NCBI GenBank assembly: GCA_963978905.1 | Contig: OZ022259.1 | Span: 18,326,068 to 18,390,067 of the forward strand | Origin: Trichostrongylus colubriformis | Lineage: Eukaryota; Nematoda; Chromadorea; Rhabditida; Trichostrongylidae | Reading direction: 5' to 3' | DNA length: 64,000 bases | Shown here: positions 35,661 through 45,679 of the stretch, one piece after another | How positions within the stretch are numbered: position 1 is the first letter of the stretch | How the letters are laid out: every line of letters starts with the position of its first letter | Made by a program: the position numbers and the translations under genes | Notes under the pieces: generated by a model | What the model was told of the DNA's origin: nothing | Seen by the model: only the letters and a program-made list of their open reading frames with translations | Databases searched by the model: none

Positions 35661-36505
35661 TTGCCTTGACACTGCTCATCTGATTATGTAATTCAATGAC
35701 CGTAAGTCCCTTTACGGAAGAACGGTCGTCAAAGAACGAAGGAGGGAATAGTTCTAGGCCATTCCATTGAGTTTTGTGGCTACGATTTCTACATGTCGTC
35801 GAGGAAGGTCACCTGTTGCTGAATGACAAGAAAGCATGAATCGGATCATTTTTATTGCGAAGTCGTTCAATTTGGAAAACGGGCGAAATAGGAATGCACT
35901 CAAAGTGAGAAGACTGGGCGAACAAAACATTTCTCACACGAATCTCACATTTGTGCAAATGTTCGCGGAAGTTGAAAAGAAGAATAGCTCTGAATTTTAA
36001 TAGCTCCCATGTTCTCCCTTGTTGAAACCTCGGCATAGTTGTCGATTGTTTTTCTTTTGTATGCCAACACGAGGTTAGATGTGGAACCTTTATTGGCCTA
36101 ACGTCTCGACCTTCTCGTCTTCTTCAGAGGCCTGAAGATGGCTCGAAGCTCTTGATTTGCAAAGTATCCAAACAAGCGCCTCCTCCGCTCTAGCGTTTCG
36201 GGCGTCGTTTCAAGAGAAATCTTTCCTTATGCTCGACAAATATTGGTTCGGTATGATTTATACAAAGTAATTTAAATGCCATTAATGACTACGAACCAGG
36301 ATTGAAAGTTTCAGAGCCAAAGCCGCTGGTGGTACCATTTGACCTTTGTCGTTGCAGATACACCGTAGCCTTTTCGCCTTCTTTAAGTTTGCAACACTGC
36401 AGCTGTTGTTTCTTTGAAATTGCACGGAGCGCATACAGTCTCTACTGCATTCCAACGTTAACAGACACTTCATTATTGTTGCGAACACATTTGGATTCAA
36501 AGACT
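35661..36505. other. No recognised gene
   Basis: Frames here show no known domain. Near 36085-36135 there is TTTATTGGCCTAACGTCTCG followed by CTTCTTCAGAGGCCTGAAGA, the kind of sequence seen in some Penelope-like and LINE ends, but no coding region accompanies it. Confidence 0.35.
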
Positions 36506-36507
36506 TA

Positions 36508-36677
36508 TGGCAACGTTCATACTTTGCGGTGCTGGCAACCGGCTGCTGTCTCTGCGTCTCCACCTGTGCTATCTTGTCTCGTTGCCTGCGTCGTCTCTGC
36601 ACCTTCACTTGCCACTCTGCTTCTCTGCCTGCGGCCACGACCGACCTGTCGGCGAGAAGTACGAACGCAACCTAACG
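36508..36677. mobile_element. MITE family B, copy 2
   Basis: Left end CAACGTTCATACTTTGCGGT, right end GCGAGAAGTACGAACGCAAC. The interior has TCTCTGCGTCTCCACCTGTG, TCGTTGCCTGCGTC and GTGCCACTCTG-like (TTGCCACTCTG) blocks shared with other copies. A 230-codon open frame runs across this element and the next and is not a gene. Confidence 0.85.
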
Positions 36678-36692
36678 GCTGTATGCTAAAGC

Positions 36693-36933
36693 CGTGTGTG
36701 TACAGATATGGCAGCGAATCGCTTCGCCGCGTTTCACTCGCGGCGCCATTAGTACGACTTGCGAATCGATTGCTCTTGGGAGCGCGGGAGAGCGTGGCTG
36801 TGTCACATCTGCGCTTCCACCCATACCACACTGCCTCGCTTGGAGTCTGCCATACCCTGCCACTGACACTCGCACCCGCCGCGCCGCTCGCCTCGGGTGG
36901 CCACGCGATTCGCTGTCATATCTGCACACACCC
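36693..36933. mobile_element. hAT-like MITE with 8-bp target duplication
   Basis: GCTAAAGC occurs directly repeated at 36685-36692 and 36934-36941. Inside, the ends are inverted repeats of about 29 bp: TGTGTGTACAGATATGGCAG on the left and CTGTCATATCTGCACACACC on the right. Eight-base duplications are typical of hAT transposons. The interior is GC-rich and has no transposase. It adjoins a family B MITE. Confidence 0.8.
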
Positions 36934-36949
36934 GCTAAAGCTTAGTGCA

Positions 36950-38377
36950 TGGCGCACTTCCTGGGTGTTGAACAGTTCGGAGATATTTGCTTAGTGCTTG
37001 TGCACGCATGTTCACTTGAGGTAGTATTTAATTTTATTTACAAAAACATTTCCGAAATTTCTTTTGCAAAAAAACCCAGTATCATTAATCAGTAAAAGGT
37101 TCGGCAGGGGTTATGAGAAAATCGGATTTCTGAAGACCTTTCTTCTGTCAATCAACATTTCAGTCCTGAAGAAACGATCTATGAGGAATCTCCCATTCGA
37201 AAAAGACCGCTTTGGGGGTTTTACCGCGATCTCCCGCGCATTTTTTCGATCTGAAACACTTCAATATTCCGAGTTCCTGCGGTGGCGGGGCAACTTCACT
37301 GCTGGCTGACTTCGCTCCTCACCTGTCTGCATTTGCCCCCATCGGCAAATGGTGCAGAGGGGGCGAAAAGAAAAAGGTTTTCGGGATCCTATTTTCAGGG
37401 TTTTGACTATTTTCTTACATTCTTTCTCAGACTCTCACAACTCACAGTTGTTCCCCTCAATCTAGCAAAGTTACCCCTAACCGTGTCTTCTGTCCGGGAA
37501 AAAAATAATTGCCCGTATACGTGATCTGAATTGTCTAACCGGATTCACAAGTTCGCAAAGTGAAGGCGCTGGCTGCGAGGTCTTGAGAGATCCAGGCCAT
37601 TCTTGAACTTTTCCTAACTTCGCTGTCGTGTCAAAGTAGCTGTGCATTTAGTTTTTTGTTGAGCTTATCGTTTTTGTTTTCTTCCGTCGAGTCCTAATTC
37701 CGGAATGGGATTGATAGGTCAGCCGTGAAAAGTGACGGTAGAGCTAGCTGGGCAACCTATGCACTTGTGCGGACTTATTCTTTTGTCTGCTACTTCACTC
37801 GAATACTTTAAACTTCTTTAACAGCTTTCAATACACAGTTTAGATTTTTGATTTTCGAACAAGTAGATCTGGTAAGGGGAGATATTCACTATCGATTTCC
37901 AAACCATTTAAATGCTCCTAACTACAAATTTGCGAAATTATTCCAGTCGAACCGAGCGCTTTCGGGAGAAGAACAACTTTTTTGGATGCCTTCCTTTGTG
38001 TCCTCAACTCGTCAGTTTTGCTCAGCAAACTACTCATGATTTCAGAACAACAATGCACTGCAGAACTCTCAAAGTGCACTTCGACCTCCTATAACCTCTC
38101 GTCTTCTACATGTCTGTTAATTCGATAAGTCTGCAAGAAACGTTATCGATGGGGGTGATTGTGCAGTTGCAGTGAAATTTTACTCATACAGTGCAACATA
38201 ATAAAGTTAGGTTGTACTGACAATGAGATGTTCGCGCCATTTTTGTAATGTTTTCTTCACTACCGCAACAAAAACATCACACAAATAAATTGCAAAAAAC
38301 ATAACGGATAGCAGAAAACAGTGAAATACATTGCGTGCCATCGCTTCCTTCTTAAGTGAAGCAGCTACAGATCCTTA
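36950..38377. other. No recognised gene
   Basis: Open frames up to about 80 codons with no known domain; no exon chain or repeat was recognised. Confidence 0.4.
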
Positions 38378-38379
38378 TA

Positions 38380-39634
38380 TTAGATTGGTACATGAGTCTT
38401 GTGATACGTAACTTTTTTCAAAAAGTTATTGCTTCATAGATGACAAATATTAATCTACAATATGATTGCTATTGTTTTCCATGGCGCGTCCCCAATGCCT
38501 TGGTAACCCCTGGAAGGCCCTTCGCCCAGAGCTCCGGGGGTTGCCAATCGAAAAACGCTCGCACACATGAATCCACTTCTGCTAGTTCGTCAGACTTTTT
38601 CTCCTTCGATAATGTTTGAGAGCTCTAGATAAGTGGTAGAAAGCAGGAAGTAAATCGAGATCGAGATTGTACGCAGGACGGGGCAGAACTTCCCAGCCCA
38701 TCTCCTCAATCATATCTTGTGCTATCTTTGCAGCTTGTGGTCTTGCATAGTCATGCTGCAAAACAAAACGCGTTCTCATTGAATAACGCTGGACGAGAAT
38801 GTTGACTAACTTTCGCAGATGGTTAATGTAGACACTTGTCGTCACTGCATTACCACTGGGTAGCAGCTGAAAGTACTGCATACCTGAGGACTCTACCAAC
38901 AGCAGAGCAACACCTTTCTTTCATGAACTCTGGTTTGACCTCAGGTGGTAGCAGCTCTTCGGCAGGCAGCCACTGAAGTATCCTTGCTTGGTTGATATGG
39001 AGGACGCAGCTTTCACCTCCGGTGATAATCTCTCAGAGAAGTGTGGCCAGATGAGGAGGTATGGAAAAGGCTGACATACACCGACGCCGTTGACCTTGTA
39101 CGACTCTCTGATTTGGTGAGGTACCCATACCGCAAAGAGTCTCTTGAAGCTGGGATCACTGAGGCGTCGGCTGATAATGTAGTGTGGTATACCCCCAAGT
39201 AGTAACTATTTCTCGTGCAGTCGCCTTTGGATTCGCTCCGAGACCTTCAAGGATTTCACTATGTTGAGTGGTCGACCGACGTCTTGTACGTGTCGATCAC
39301 GAAGACTCGAATTTCCAGAATCCAAACTGTAGAATCGACGAATTACTGTGGCATGATGGATGACGTCTTCCCCGGACGCATCATAGACATCGGCAACCGC
39401 CTCCCTTGCGGAGGGCTTAGGAAGGTACTCGTTATAACTGGCTGAGCGAAGCGCGAGTTTCCAACTGGAGCTATTTTTGCTCACAACAGATCAAGCGGAG
39501 CCTCCTCAGATATTTCTGCACTCGTTGAAACGGGAATGTCCTACATCATCCAGGTGGGTGATCTACGATAGGCGCGGAAGCGACACTGAAGGAAGGAATT
39601 TGAAAAGTTTCGCAGGACTTATGCACCAACCTAA
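38380..39634 (-). mobile_element. Full-length-sized mariner, decayed
   Basis: Terminal repeats read TTAGATTGGTACATGAGTCT at 38380 and, inverted, TTAGGTTGGTGCATAAGTCC ending at 39634. The left flank is TA; the right flank is CA, a mutated TA. At 1255 bp it has the size of a complete mariner, unlike the deleted copies at 9.3, 44.2 and 52.4 kb. Confidence 0.85.
38582..39484 (-). pseudogene. Mariner transposase pseudogene
   Basis: Minus-strand order: an N-terminal helix-turn-helix frame (39484-39206) with AREAVADVYDASGEDVIHH; a middle frame; a block reading IITGGESCVL near 39030, where the family has TGDEK, so the first catalytic Asp is now Gly; then the frame at 38899-38582 with GMQYFQLLPSGN, FVLQHDYARPQAAKIAQ (second Asp kept) and LPRPAYNLDL...PAFYH, where the third Asp is lost. 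Frameshifts separate the parts. It is inactive. Confidence 0.85.
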
Positions 39635-40057
39635 CAAAATGTATTAGCACCTGATAACAACTGTTTAGGGGTCTTTCACAGCAACAAAATAAACTATTAT
39701 TTAACTTATTAATCGATGTTACTGACGTTTGCGAACGTATGCATCCTATAAGCAACCAGAGGAGCGAATGTTACGAGTCTCAAAGTTGAAATTGAAGTTT
39801 AATCTTGTTTCCAATTTCAAAAACCTTTTTATGTGTTATCCCCATAGTGTAATGTACAAATGAGCACCAGATCCTAAAATGCGATCTCTTCGAGGGTCAC
39901 CTACACGAAAATTGACCCAGCTTAAGCTCAGGCGTTTCTCGCTGAAAAAGGTCTCGAAGGCCATATTAAGAAATCGCGTTTTCATGATGCCTAGAAAAGC
40001 GTAACTAGAAGGGCAACCGAGTTGTTCAGTAGTCCCAAAGGCTACTTCATATACGTA

Positions 40058-40165
40058 TGTATAGGCCAAATCGCATTCACCCACCACCACGATTCTGAAT
40101 GGAAATAAAGTGTTTGACGCACCCTCTGTGAATTCATTGACGCTGGAAGCTTTAGCCTTTATACT
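40058..40165 (+). repeat. SINE family S, partial copy (3' part)
   Basis: Landmarks TAGGCCAAATCGCATTCACC, ACCACGATTCTGAATGG and ATTGACGCTGGAAGCTTT match, in the same order, the 3' bodies of the copies at 48.3 kb (+) and 62.4 kb (-). The tRNA-like head is missing here. Confidence 0.65.
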
Positions 40166-40868
40166 TCATCAGTATTACTGGTGATTTAACGTCACCCAAG
40201 ACCTAGCTAAGAAGATTGTCTTTAAGAAGCTCCATATCAACTTGTCGTAGTTTTCATTATACCTCCTTGTCTATGCATTTGATTATGCGAAACATCTGTG
40301 TCGATTAGGAATGAAGGATTTGGACTTCGCATGCGATGGTTGCATTCACTTCACCAATGTTCCACAGAATCACACAATCGAGAACCTGTTGTGACGAGGG
40401 GAAGGGCAAGAGGCGGGGCGCCGGTGGTGAGACTGATGGTACGAGCGCTTTTTCACAAAGCAATCACGTCCTGCGCTCTACTTACGTTTACACGTTACAA
40501 TTTGGAACCCTCATTCTGCAGAGGTATTCTTTCGATACATTCGATACTTTTTCTCTCAGCGATCTCTAACTCCACCTTTTCTCCCAGATGTTGAGTACAC
40601 GCAGACAAATCAGACCTCTGCTGTCTGGTCTGCCGGAACAATCCCTGATGATTTCCATTTTGACACATACCGTTCCACGAGCAACACATGGTGCTGCACA
40701 TATTTTGAGCCACAATTTTTTTTTGATTCATTGAGAAGGTACCGCGGTCAAAAGCTACCATTGCGTGTTTCCGATTGTTGAGTACAACATGTCTTTCCGA
40801 AACCGATCTCTTCAAAAAAGATGGTAGGGTTTTCGCATGGCGCTTTTGGACAGCATAGCAGACGAGAG
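40166..40868. other. No recognised gene
   Basis: A 155-codon minus-strand frame overlaps the next MITE at its 5' end and has no domain. Nothing else was seen. Confidence 0.4.
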
Positions 40869-40870
40869 AA

Positions 40871-41024
40871 GCAGCGCGTTCATACTTTGCGGTGCCGAAG
40901 GCAGGGCGTGTTTGCGTGTCTCTGCTTCTCCGCCTGTGCACTCTCACTCTCACTCGTGCCACTCTGCCTCGGTGCCTGTGAACGCAGCCACGCGCTACCG
41001 GTGCGAAGTATGAACGCGGCCTTA
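40871..41024. mobile_element. MITE family B, copy 3
   Basis: Left end GCAGCGCGTTCATACTTTGC, right end GCGAAGTATGAACGCGGCCT. These are the best-preserved inverted ends of the family. The interior has GTGCCACTCTG and CTCCGCCTGTGC blocks. About 154 bp. Confidence 0.88.
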
Positions 41025-41780
41025 CACATTATTTCATGCAAAGTTTTGATACACTCTATTCGAGTCAATTCGTGATGTAATAATAGGAGGGACCTTATCC
41101 CGTTTTGGACAGTAACATGCCTTGCCATGATTGGCGTGCAAGTGACATACCGTAGATGTCTTAATAGCTACATACATGTACGATCCAGTAAAACTAATGA
41201 TACTATTCAATGTTCAATAACGTGCCCCCCCCCCCTCCACCTCTCCCTTTTTGGAACATTAGTATGGCTCTTGGTACACGACCCTGGAGGTGATATGGAG
41301 GCAATTTGCAAAAAAGAAAAAAAAACTTCTTCCGGTTATGAACTACTATAGATCGCCAAGACTGTACCGTTTTGAATGCTCTCACTACTCCTTACGTTTT
41401 CTCTCCTGCTTTTCGCCAACTTGTCTAACTTTTCGTGGCTCGATTTTTTCTTATATATTCAAGTCAAACAAGTATCAGTTAGTTAATACAATTAGTACGT
41501 ATTTGAAAGCGATATGCTAGATTGAGAAAATGATCCGCAAAAAATTTCAATTTTGAGAGGGGACTGTATTTGCAGTTTTTTGTGACACTATTCATTTTCT
41601 TTCAAGCCTTTCTTTTTTTTGCTCCAGACTTAACGTTAGATGTCGAATTGATAAAATACCTGATCTTTCTAGGCATTACGATCTGTTTTAGCAATGTTGG
41701 AGGGGTACGACTCCCTTCTGACCACTGTGCTTCTTCCTTGTTAGATACGATGAACAGATTCAGGTGCTGTGTGGGATAAG
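41025..41780. other. No recognised gene
   Basis: Contains a C run at 41224-41236 and AT-rich sequence. No coding support. Confidence 0.4.
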
Positions 41781-41850
41781 GGGGTGCGGGGGAGGGGGAG
41801 GAGGAGGGATATTGTTGGCTGAAAAGCAATAACACTTCTTTACATGAATG
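41781..41850 (-). repeat. Family G end, single copy
   Basis: The minus strand reads TTCATGTAAAGAAGTGTTAT followed by CAGCCAACAATATCCCTCC, matching ends near 42.75, 43.2-43.3, 50.8 and 53.6 kb. Confidence 0.55.
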
Positions 41851-42016
41851 TTGAACACTATCAATTCTCTACATGATTTAATCGGGAGCCTATGTAAACC
41901 GAATCCTTGCCGTGGGTTTTTGCCGAATCCCGAGTGGAAGCAGCTCCATGGTGAATACATTTATTTCCTTGTGGGGCTGCACATTTCAGAGCTTCATTCA
42001 ACCATGAGGTAGTCGT

Positions 42017-42180
42017 TCACGGAGAGTTCATATTATTAATTTCTCTTGAAATTACTCGACTAGATATTGTAAGTAGACAGAAACAAAAAACCCAATGATT
42101 TTCCTTGTTCCAAAGCAGGGATTGAAAAGCTGGAAAAAGAGCAACTCGTTCAAATTCACGGCGGGTAACACTTGAGCAGC
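42017..42180 (-). repeat. Segment shared with 55976-56150
   Basis: In reverse orientation this aligns with 55976-56150: GAATTTGAACGAGTTGCT against AAATTCATACGAGCTGCT, then a GGAACAA(A)GGAAA block and a TATCTAGT(C/A)GAG block. In both places it adjoins a family A MITE sequence, so it is probably part of a larger mobile unit. Confidence 0.5.
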
Positions 42181-42282
42181 CATAGGCGGACAGTTCAAAT
42201 AGTCCGTTCTTGCGTCCATTGTTCGGTTCGATTTTGCGCAGGATCGCACGAGTCAGGAATCCCCATGAGGCAGTATTTTGTG

Positions 42283-42370
42283 TTTGGAAGTGAGGGTGAC
42301 GTATTTTGGAGAACTTTTGGAAATTATAACCTAGTACTCCTCGAAGATTTCCAAACATCACCCTCACCCT
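42283..42370. repeat. Small hairpin
   Basis: GTGTTTGGAAGTGAGGGTGA at 42279-42300 is complementary, with one gap, to TTTCCAAACATCACCCTCAC at 42349-42368. Confidence 0.6.
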
Positions 42371-42384
42371 GCTCCCGTGACCAC

Positions 42385-42568
42385 GTGGCCACACCCCCTC
42401 GGACGTTCCGCCTCGTCGAGCGCCTCTTTGAGGAGTTCCATGTTGGGCGGATCCCGTTTTTTGCGTGAAACCTTGCATGCGACCCTTAGTAAGCGGAATC
42501 AAGAATATATTGGTTACAAAAACAAAATTTCAAACCTCATCTGAAACAAAAATTTGGACGACTCTTCC
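42385..42568. mobile_element. MITE family A, half copy
   Basis: Only the right arm is clear: GCGTGAAACCTTGCATGCGA, CCTTAGTAAGCGGAATCAAG and the end TTGGACGACTCTTCC correspond to the right arm of the copy at 55.5-55.98 kb. Confidence 0.55.
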
Positions 42569-42740
42569 ACACCTGAACGCAACCCACACTCTCTTTCTCG
42601 TTTATCGAAAAAAGAGCATAATTATAAATACTTATAAATAACAATTATCTCCTCATGTATAATAGGTGCTGCTTTGTAGAGTTCTACAGGATCACACGTG
42701 TTTGCTTACGATATCTATGGGACATTGATGACATATAGTC

Positions 42741-42795
42741 ATGTAAGGGCATGTTACTGTCCAACACTCGTCAACAATTTGTCCCTCCTTTCCAG
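42741..42795 (+). repeat. Family G end, single copy
   Basis: AGTCATGTAAGGGCATGTTA followed by CTGTCCAACACTCGTCAACA matches the other family G ends. Confidence 0.55.
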
Positions 42796-43160
42796 TTCCC
42801 ATAAAATCCTTGTGAATTAGCTCTTTTTTATGGTTATCATCTGAAGATAGCATCCATGTAATGCATATCTCACCCACGGTCTCACGGTTTCATACGATAC
42901 TGAATGCACCGCTGGATATGCTAGTAACAAACAGAGTTACCGTACCGTATGTGGTTTGTACCGTATTCTCCATTTATTACGGTAACCACCTGTACTGGAG
43001 CTTGGGTGAGCTGTAAGCGTCCTCAACGAGGTCGAACAGCTTGACGTCTTGGTGATGTCACTGTTGACTCATCATGGATAAAAAGTGAGGTCATGCCTCT
43101 TTGTTGGGTCGTTCCTTTGATTCCTGGGGGAAAGGGATAGGGGGCATGAGAGGGATGGGG

Positions 43161-43329
43161 GGGGGGGGCAACTCGTAGACTATTGAACAATAGCATGTCT
43201 TTACATGATGAACTTGTCTATGGTGTATCGTAAACATCATATGGACACGTATGACTCTGTATAAGCGATATTCATCTTCAGCATTCATGGAAAGGCATGT
43301 TACTAATCAACATTCAGCATGTTGCCCCT
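43161..43329. mobile_element. MITE family G with both ends
   Basis: The left part (GGGGGGCAACTCGTAGACTA, then AACAATAGCATGTCTTTACA) and right part (GGAAAGGCATGTTACTAATC, then TTCAGCATGTTGCCCC) are imperfect inverted repeats of about 50 bp. Single ends of the same type occur at four other places. Non-coding. Confidence 0.6.
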
Positions 43330-43925
43330 GTATGAGTACATGTGTGCATACTACAGGCTGTGCATTAAAGGAACCAGAAGGGGTCCGAAACAAGAGGAAG
43401 ATGCAAAGAAAAGAGCATTTTGTAATGAACACTCAAGATTAGATACGATAATAGGCGAAAAACCCGGACTCAAAAGCGTGACGCTGCGGTGTGTATTCGC
43501 ATCCCATTCGCATCCAACACACCGACTTTCCGAATTGTCCGTTGTAGGAGACGGGCCGCGGGCCAACGTAAGTTGTAGCACCTGAACCCAGCGCAGTGGA
43601 GTGGCCATTCCCAACTACATTAGCATTCATGCAGGTACATCTAGAAACAATATAAAAGTAAAAAGTAAAAGGAAAAATCAAATTTATAATAGAAACATCG
43701 CCTTGCGGCACCATGCCAAGGTGTCAAATTGGCGAGTTTGTGCATGACGGCCACTTAAACTCGTCCACACTATGTCTGTTCTACCGTAAGCCAAAATTAC
43801 CCCCTTCCGTTGTCTTTAAACAAACTACGGGCAAAAAACCGAATATCTTTGGCCAGAGTGCAACAAAATAGATGAAAATCAGGTGATAAACATTCATAAC
43901 GATTCTGATCATTCTATTATCGTCA
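43330..43925. other. No recognised gene
   Basis: Frames up to about 90 codons without a domain; the strand and frame pattern does not suggest exons. Confidence 0.4.
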
Positions 43926-43929
43926 CTTT

Positions 43930-44215
43930 TCGATGGGACCTGCTCTATTTCGGATGAATGCGCTTTGGGTAGAAGTGCCGATGACAGGATGTGAACCAGC
44001 GAGCATCTGTGGATGGTCTTCTCAAACGAGGACATCTTCGGTCAATCTCAACCCTCTGGACTGCGCCATTTGGGGATATTCGGAGGGTGTATGTGTAACA
44101 CCTCATCGAGGTTTGAGTCCTTCAAGGCTGCCCCTAGACGTGGACTACGCGTTCTGTCACTCATCTTGTACTTCATCCGGAATCAAGTAGGTCGAATCGA
44201 AAAATGATGATAACA
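43930..44215 (+). pseudogene. Transposase C-terminal remnant (Tc1/MaT-like)
   Basis: One frame reads VNLNPLDCAIWGYSEGVCVTPHRG, matching the conserved end of the catalytic domain (SPDLNPLDFxIWGYLE type) of Tc1/mariner-superfamily transposases. The next frame continues SFKAAPRRGLRV and ends with FIRNQVGRIEK. The residue at the third catalytic position can be read as the Asp in NPLD, but the frame is broken. It lies directly upstream of the mariner at 44247. Confidence 0.65.
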
Positions 44216-44246
44216 TACAGTACTGTTCAGAATCGTTGTGAATATA

Positions 44247-45121
44247 TTAGGTTGATTCATAATAAATCGGACAAATGGTAGTGATGATTTCTAGAGATCA
44301 AAACTCAGCAACGAGTTAACGAAAATGGACGCGCGAGGTACCGTTGGTATGAATATGAAAAGCTCTCCAAAGTACCGCAAAATAATCACTCCAAAGTAAA
44401 TTCATTCCGCCACAATGCCGCACGATTTCAAGCCGTCCAGAGACCACATCCGCAACGTCATACTATTTATATCGCCTGGCCAGGAACCCGCGGATATCGG
44501 CAGACATCTGAAGAAGTTCACAAGGAGCATGCCCTCGCCAGAAGTACAGTGTAGTTGTGGCATTCAAAGTTTGCGTCACGCGACTATTCCATCGAAGACG
44601 AAAACCGCGGTTGGTGGAGCGTGCACGGCGTAGAGTACTGGGAGCTACTCGATGAGGGTACAACAGTATCCGCCGACGTCTACGTTCGTCAATTACGAGA
44701 ATTGAAGGCAAATGTCCTAAGTTCGCTACGGCGACGGTCACATGTCTACTTCCAGCACGACAACGCGAGACCGCACATTGCAAGATCGACCAAGGCCGAG
44801 CTGCTGTCGTACAGTTGGACAGTGCTTCCACACCCACCGTACTCCCCAGACCTGGCCCCTTCAGATTTCCACCTTTTCTCCCACAGCCAACGCCACCTGG
44901 ACGGCCAAGACTTCAAAACTCGCGACGACGTCAAGACGGCACTTCTTCGAGCTCCAGCCCCGGCCTTCTGGAGCAAGGGCATCCATGATCTGCCTAACCC
45001 GTGGCAGAGGGTCATCGATAAAGATGGAGCATATTTCAAGTGAATCCCAGTTGTCGTCAACAAGTTGTACGACAATGATTAAAATTTGTCAATTGGTCCG
45101 ATTTATTATGAATCAACCTAA
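44247..45121 (+). mobile_element. Internally deleted mariner (family m2), copy 1
   Basis: The ends are TTAGGTTGATTCATAATAAA and the complementary TTTATTATGAATCAACCTAA. TA flanks both sides (44245-44246 and 45122-45123). The length of 875 bp reflects a deletion compared with about 1.3 kb. A second copy with the same ends and the same missing part lies at 52375-53273. Confidence 0.9.
44555..45043 (+). pseudogene. Mariner transposase, 5' half deleted
   Basis: The 162-codon frame keeps WWSVHGVEYWELLDEGTT, VYFQHDNARPHIARS (second catalytic Asp) and PPYSPDLAPSDFHLF (third catalytic Asp). It ends WQRVIDKDGAYFK. Upstream (44415-44540) is a short N-terminal piece, PHDFKPSRDHIRNVILF, in another frame. 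The TGDEKW block with the first catalytic Asp is missing. Near 44968 a few codons are lost relative to copy 2. It cannot encode an active enzyme. Confidence 0.85.
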
Positions 45122-45123
45122 TA

Positions 45124-45630
45124 ATATTTATCATCTAATTTTCGTTTCTTTTTTTATAGTCCTGCCAGAAATACCATGTTCCCTTGACCAGCTTCCCTGC
45201 AGCCTGAAGGTCCCGAAATCGTAGCCCTTTAGTCGCGTGAGAAACCCTAAGTTGACCAGCCACTCACCTGAGGTCCGTCCCTCGTTGTTCGCCTGGGGTC
45301 TCGGACTATTTCATTAGTCATGGGTAGAGTTGGTTGCAAGCCCCAATTAATCTTACCTTTTAAAAGCGTCCGAATGAGGAACAAGGATCTCGTCAGAGGA
45401 CTCCGGTCTACTGTAGGTAAAATTGCTCTGTAGCCAGAATTATTAGCGATTACTCGGTAGGATCTGAGGGCAGGACACTGAAGAAGCTGTTTTTCAATTT
45501 CCATTTTCAATTTCTGATAATACTTATTGAGGCACTTCAATTTTGCTGTTTATCTCTTCTCATAGTTTTCATTTTGCCAAGGTCTGTATTCTCAAAGGTT
45601 TTTGAGCTACTTTTGTGCTCACCGCTTGGT
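45124..45630. other. No recognised gene
   Basis: A 97-codon minus-strand frame (45247-45540) has no domain I recognise. The AAAT tail that follows may mark the end of a retroposed sequence. Confidence 0.4.
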
Positions 45631-45635
45631 GTATC

Positions 45636-45679
45636 AAATAAATAAATAAATAAATAAATAATAAATAAATAAATAAATA
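45636..45679. repeat. AAAT microsatellite
   Basis: About eleven AAAT units with one interruption. Confidence 0.9.

Noticed and set aside
36302..36994. 230-codon plus-strand open frame
   Set aside because: It runs across a family B MITE and the hAT-like MITE, whose GC-rich sequence lacks stops in several frames on both strands. There is no domain and no exon structure.
42017..42502. 161-codon minus-strand open frame
   Set aside because: It joins two repeat segments (MITE A half copy and the segment shared with 55.98 kb) and shows no protein family features.
44590..44660. Loss of a catalytic Asp at the WWSVHG motif (WWD in other mariners)
   Set aside because: That position is not one of the D,D34D catalytic residues, and Ser occurs there in other worm mariners. 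The real defect is the deleted TGDEKW block.
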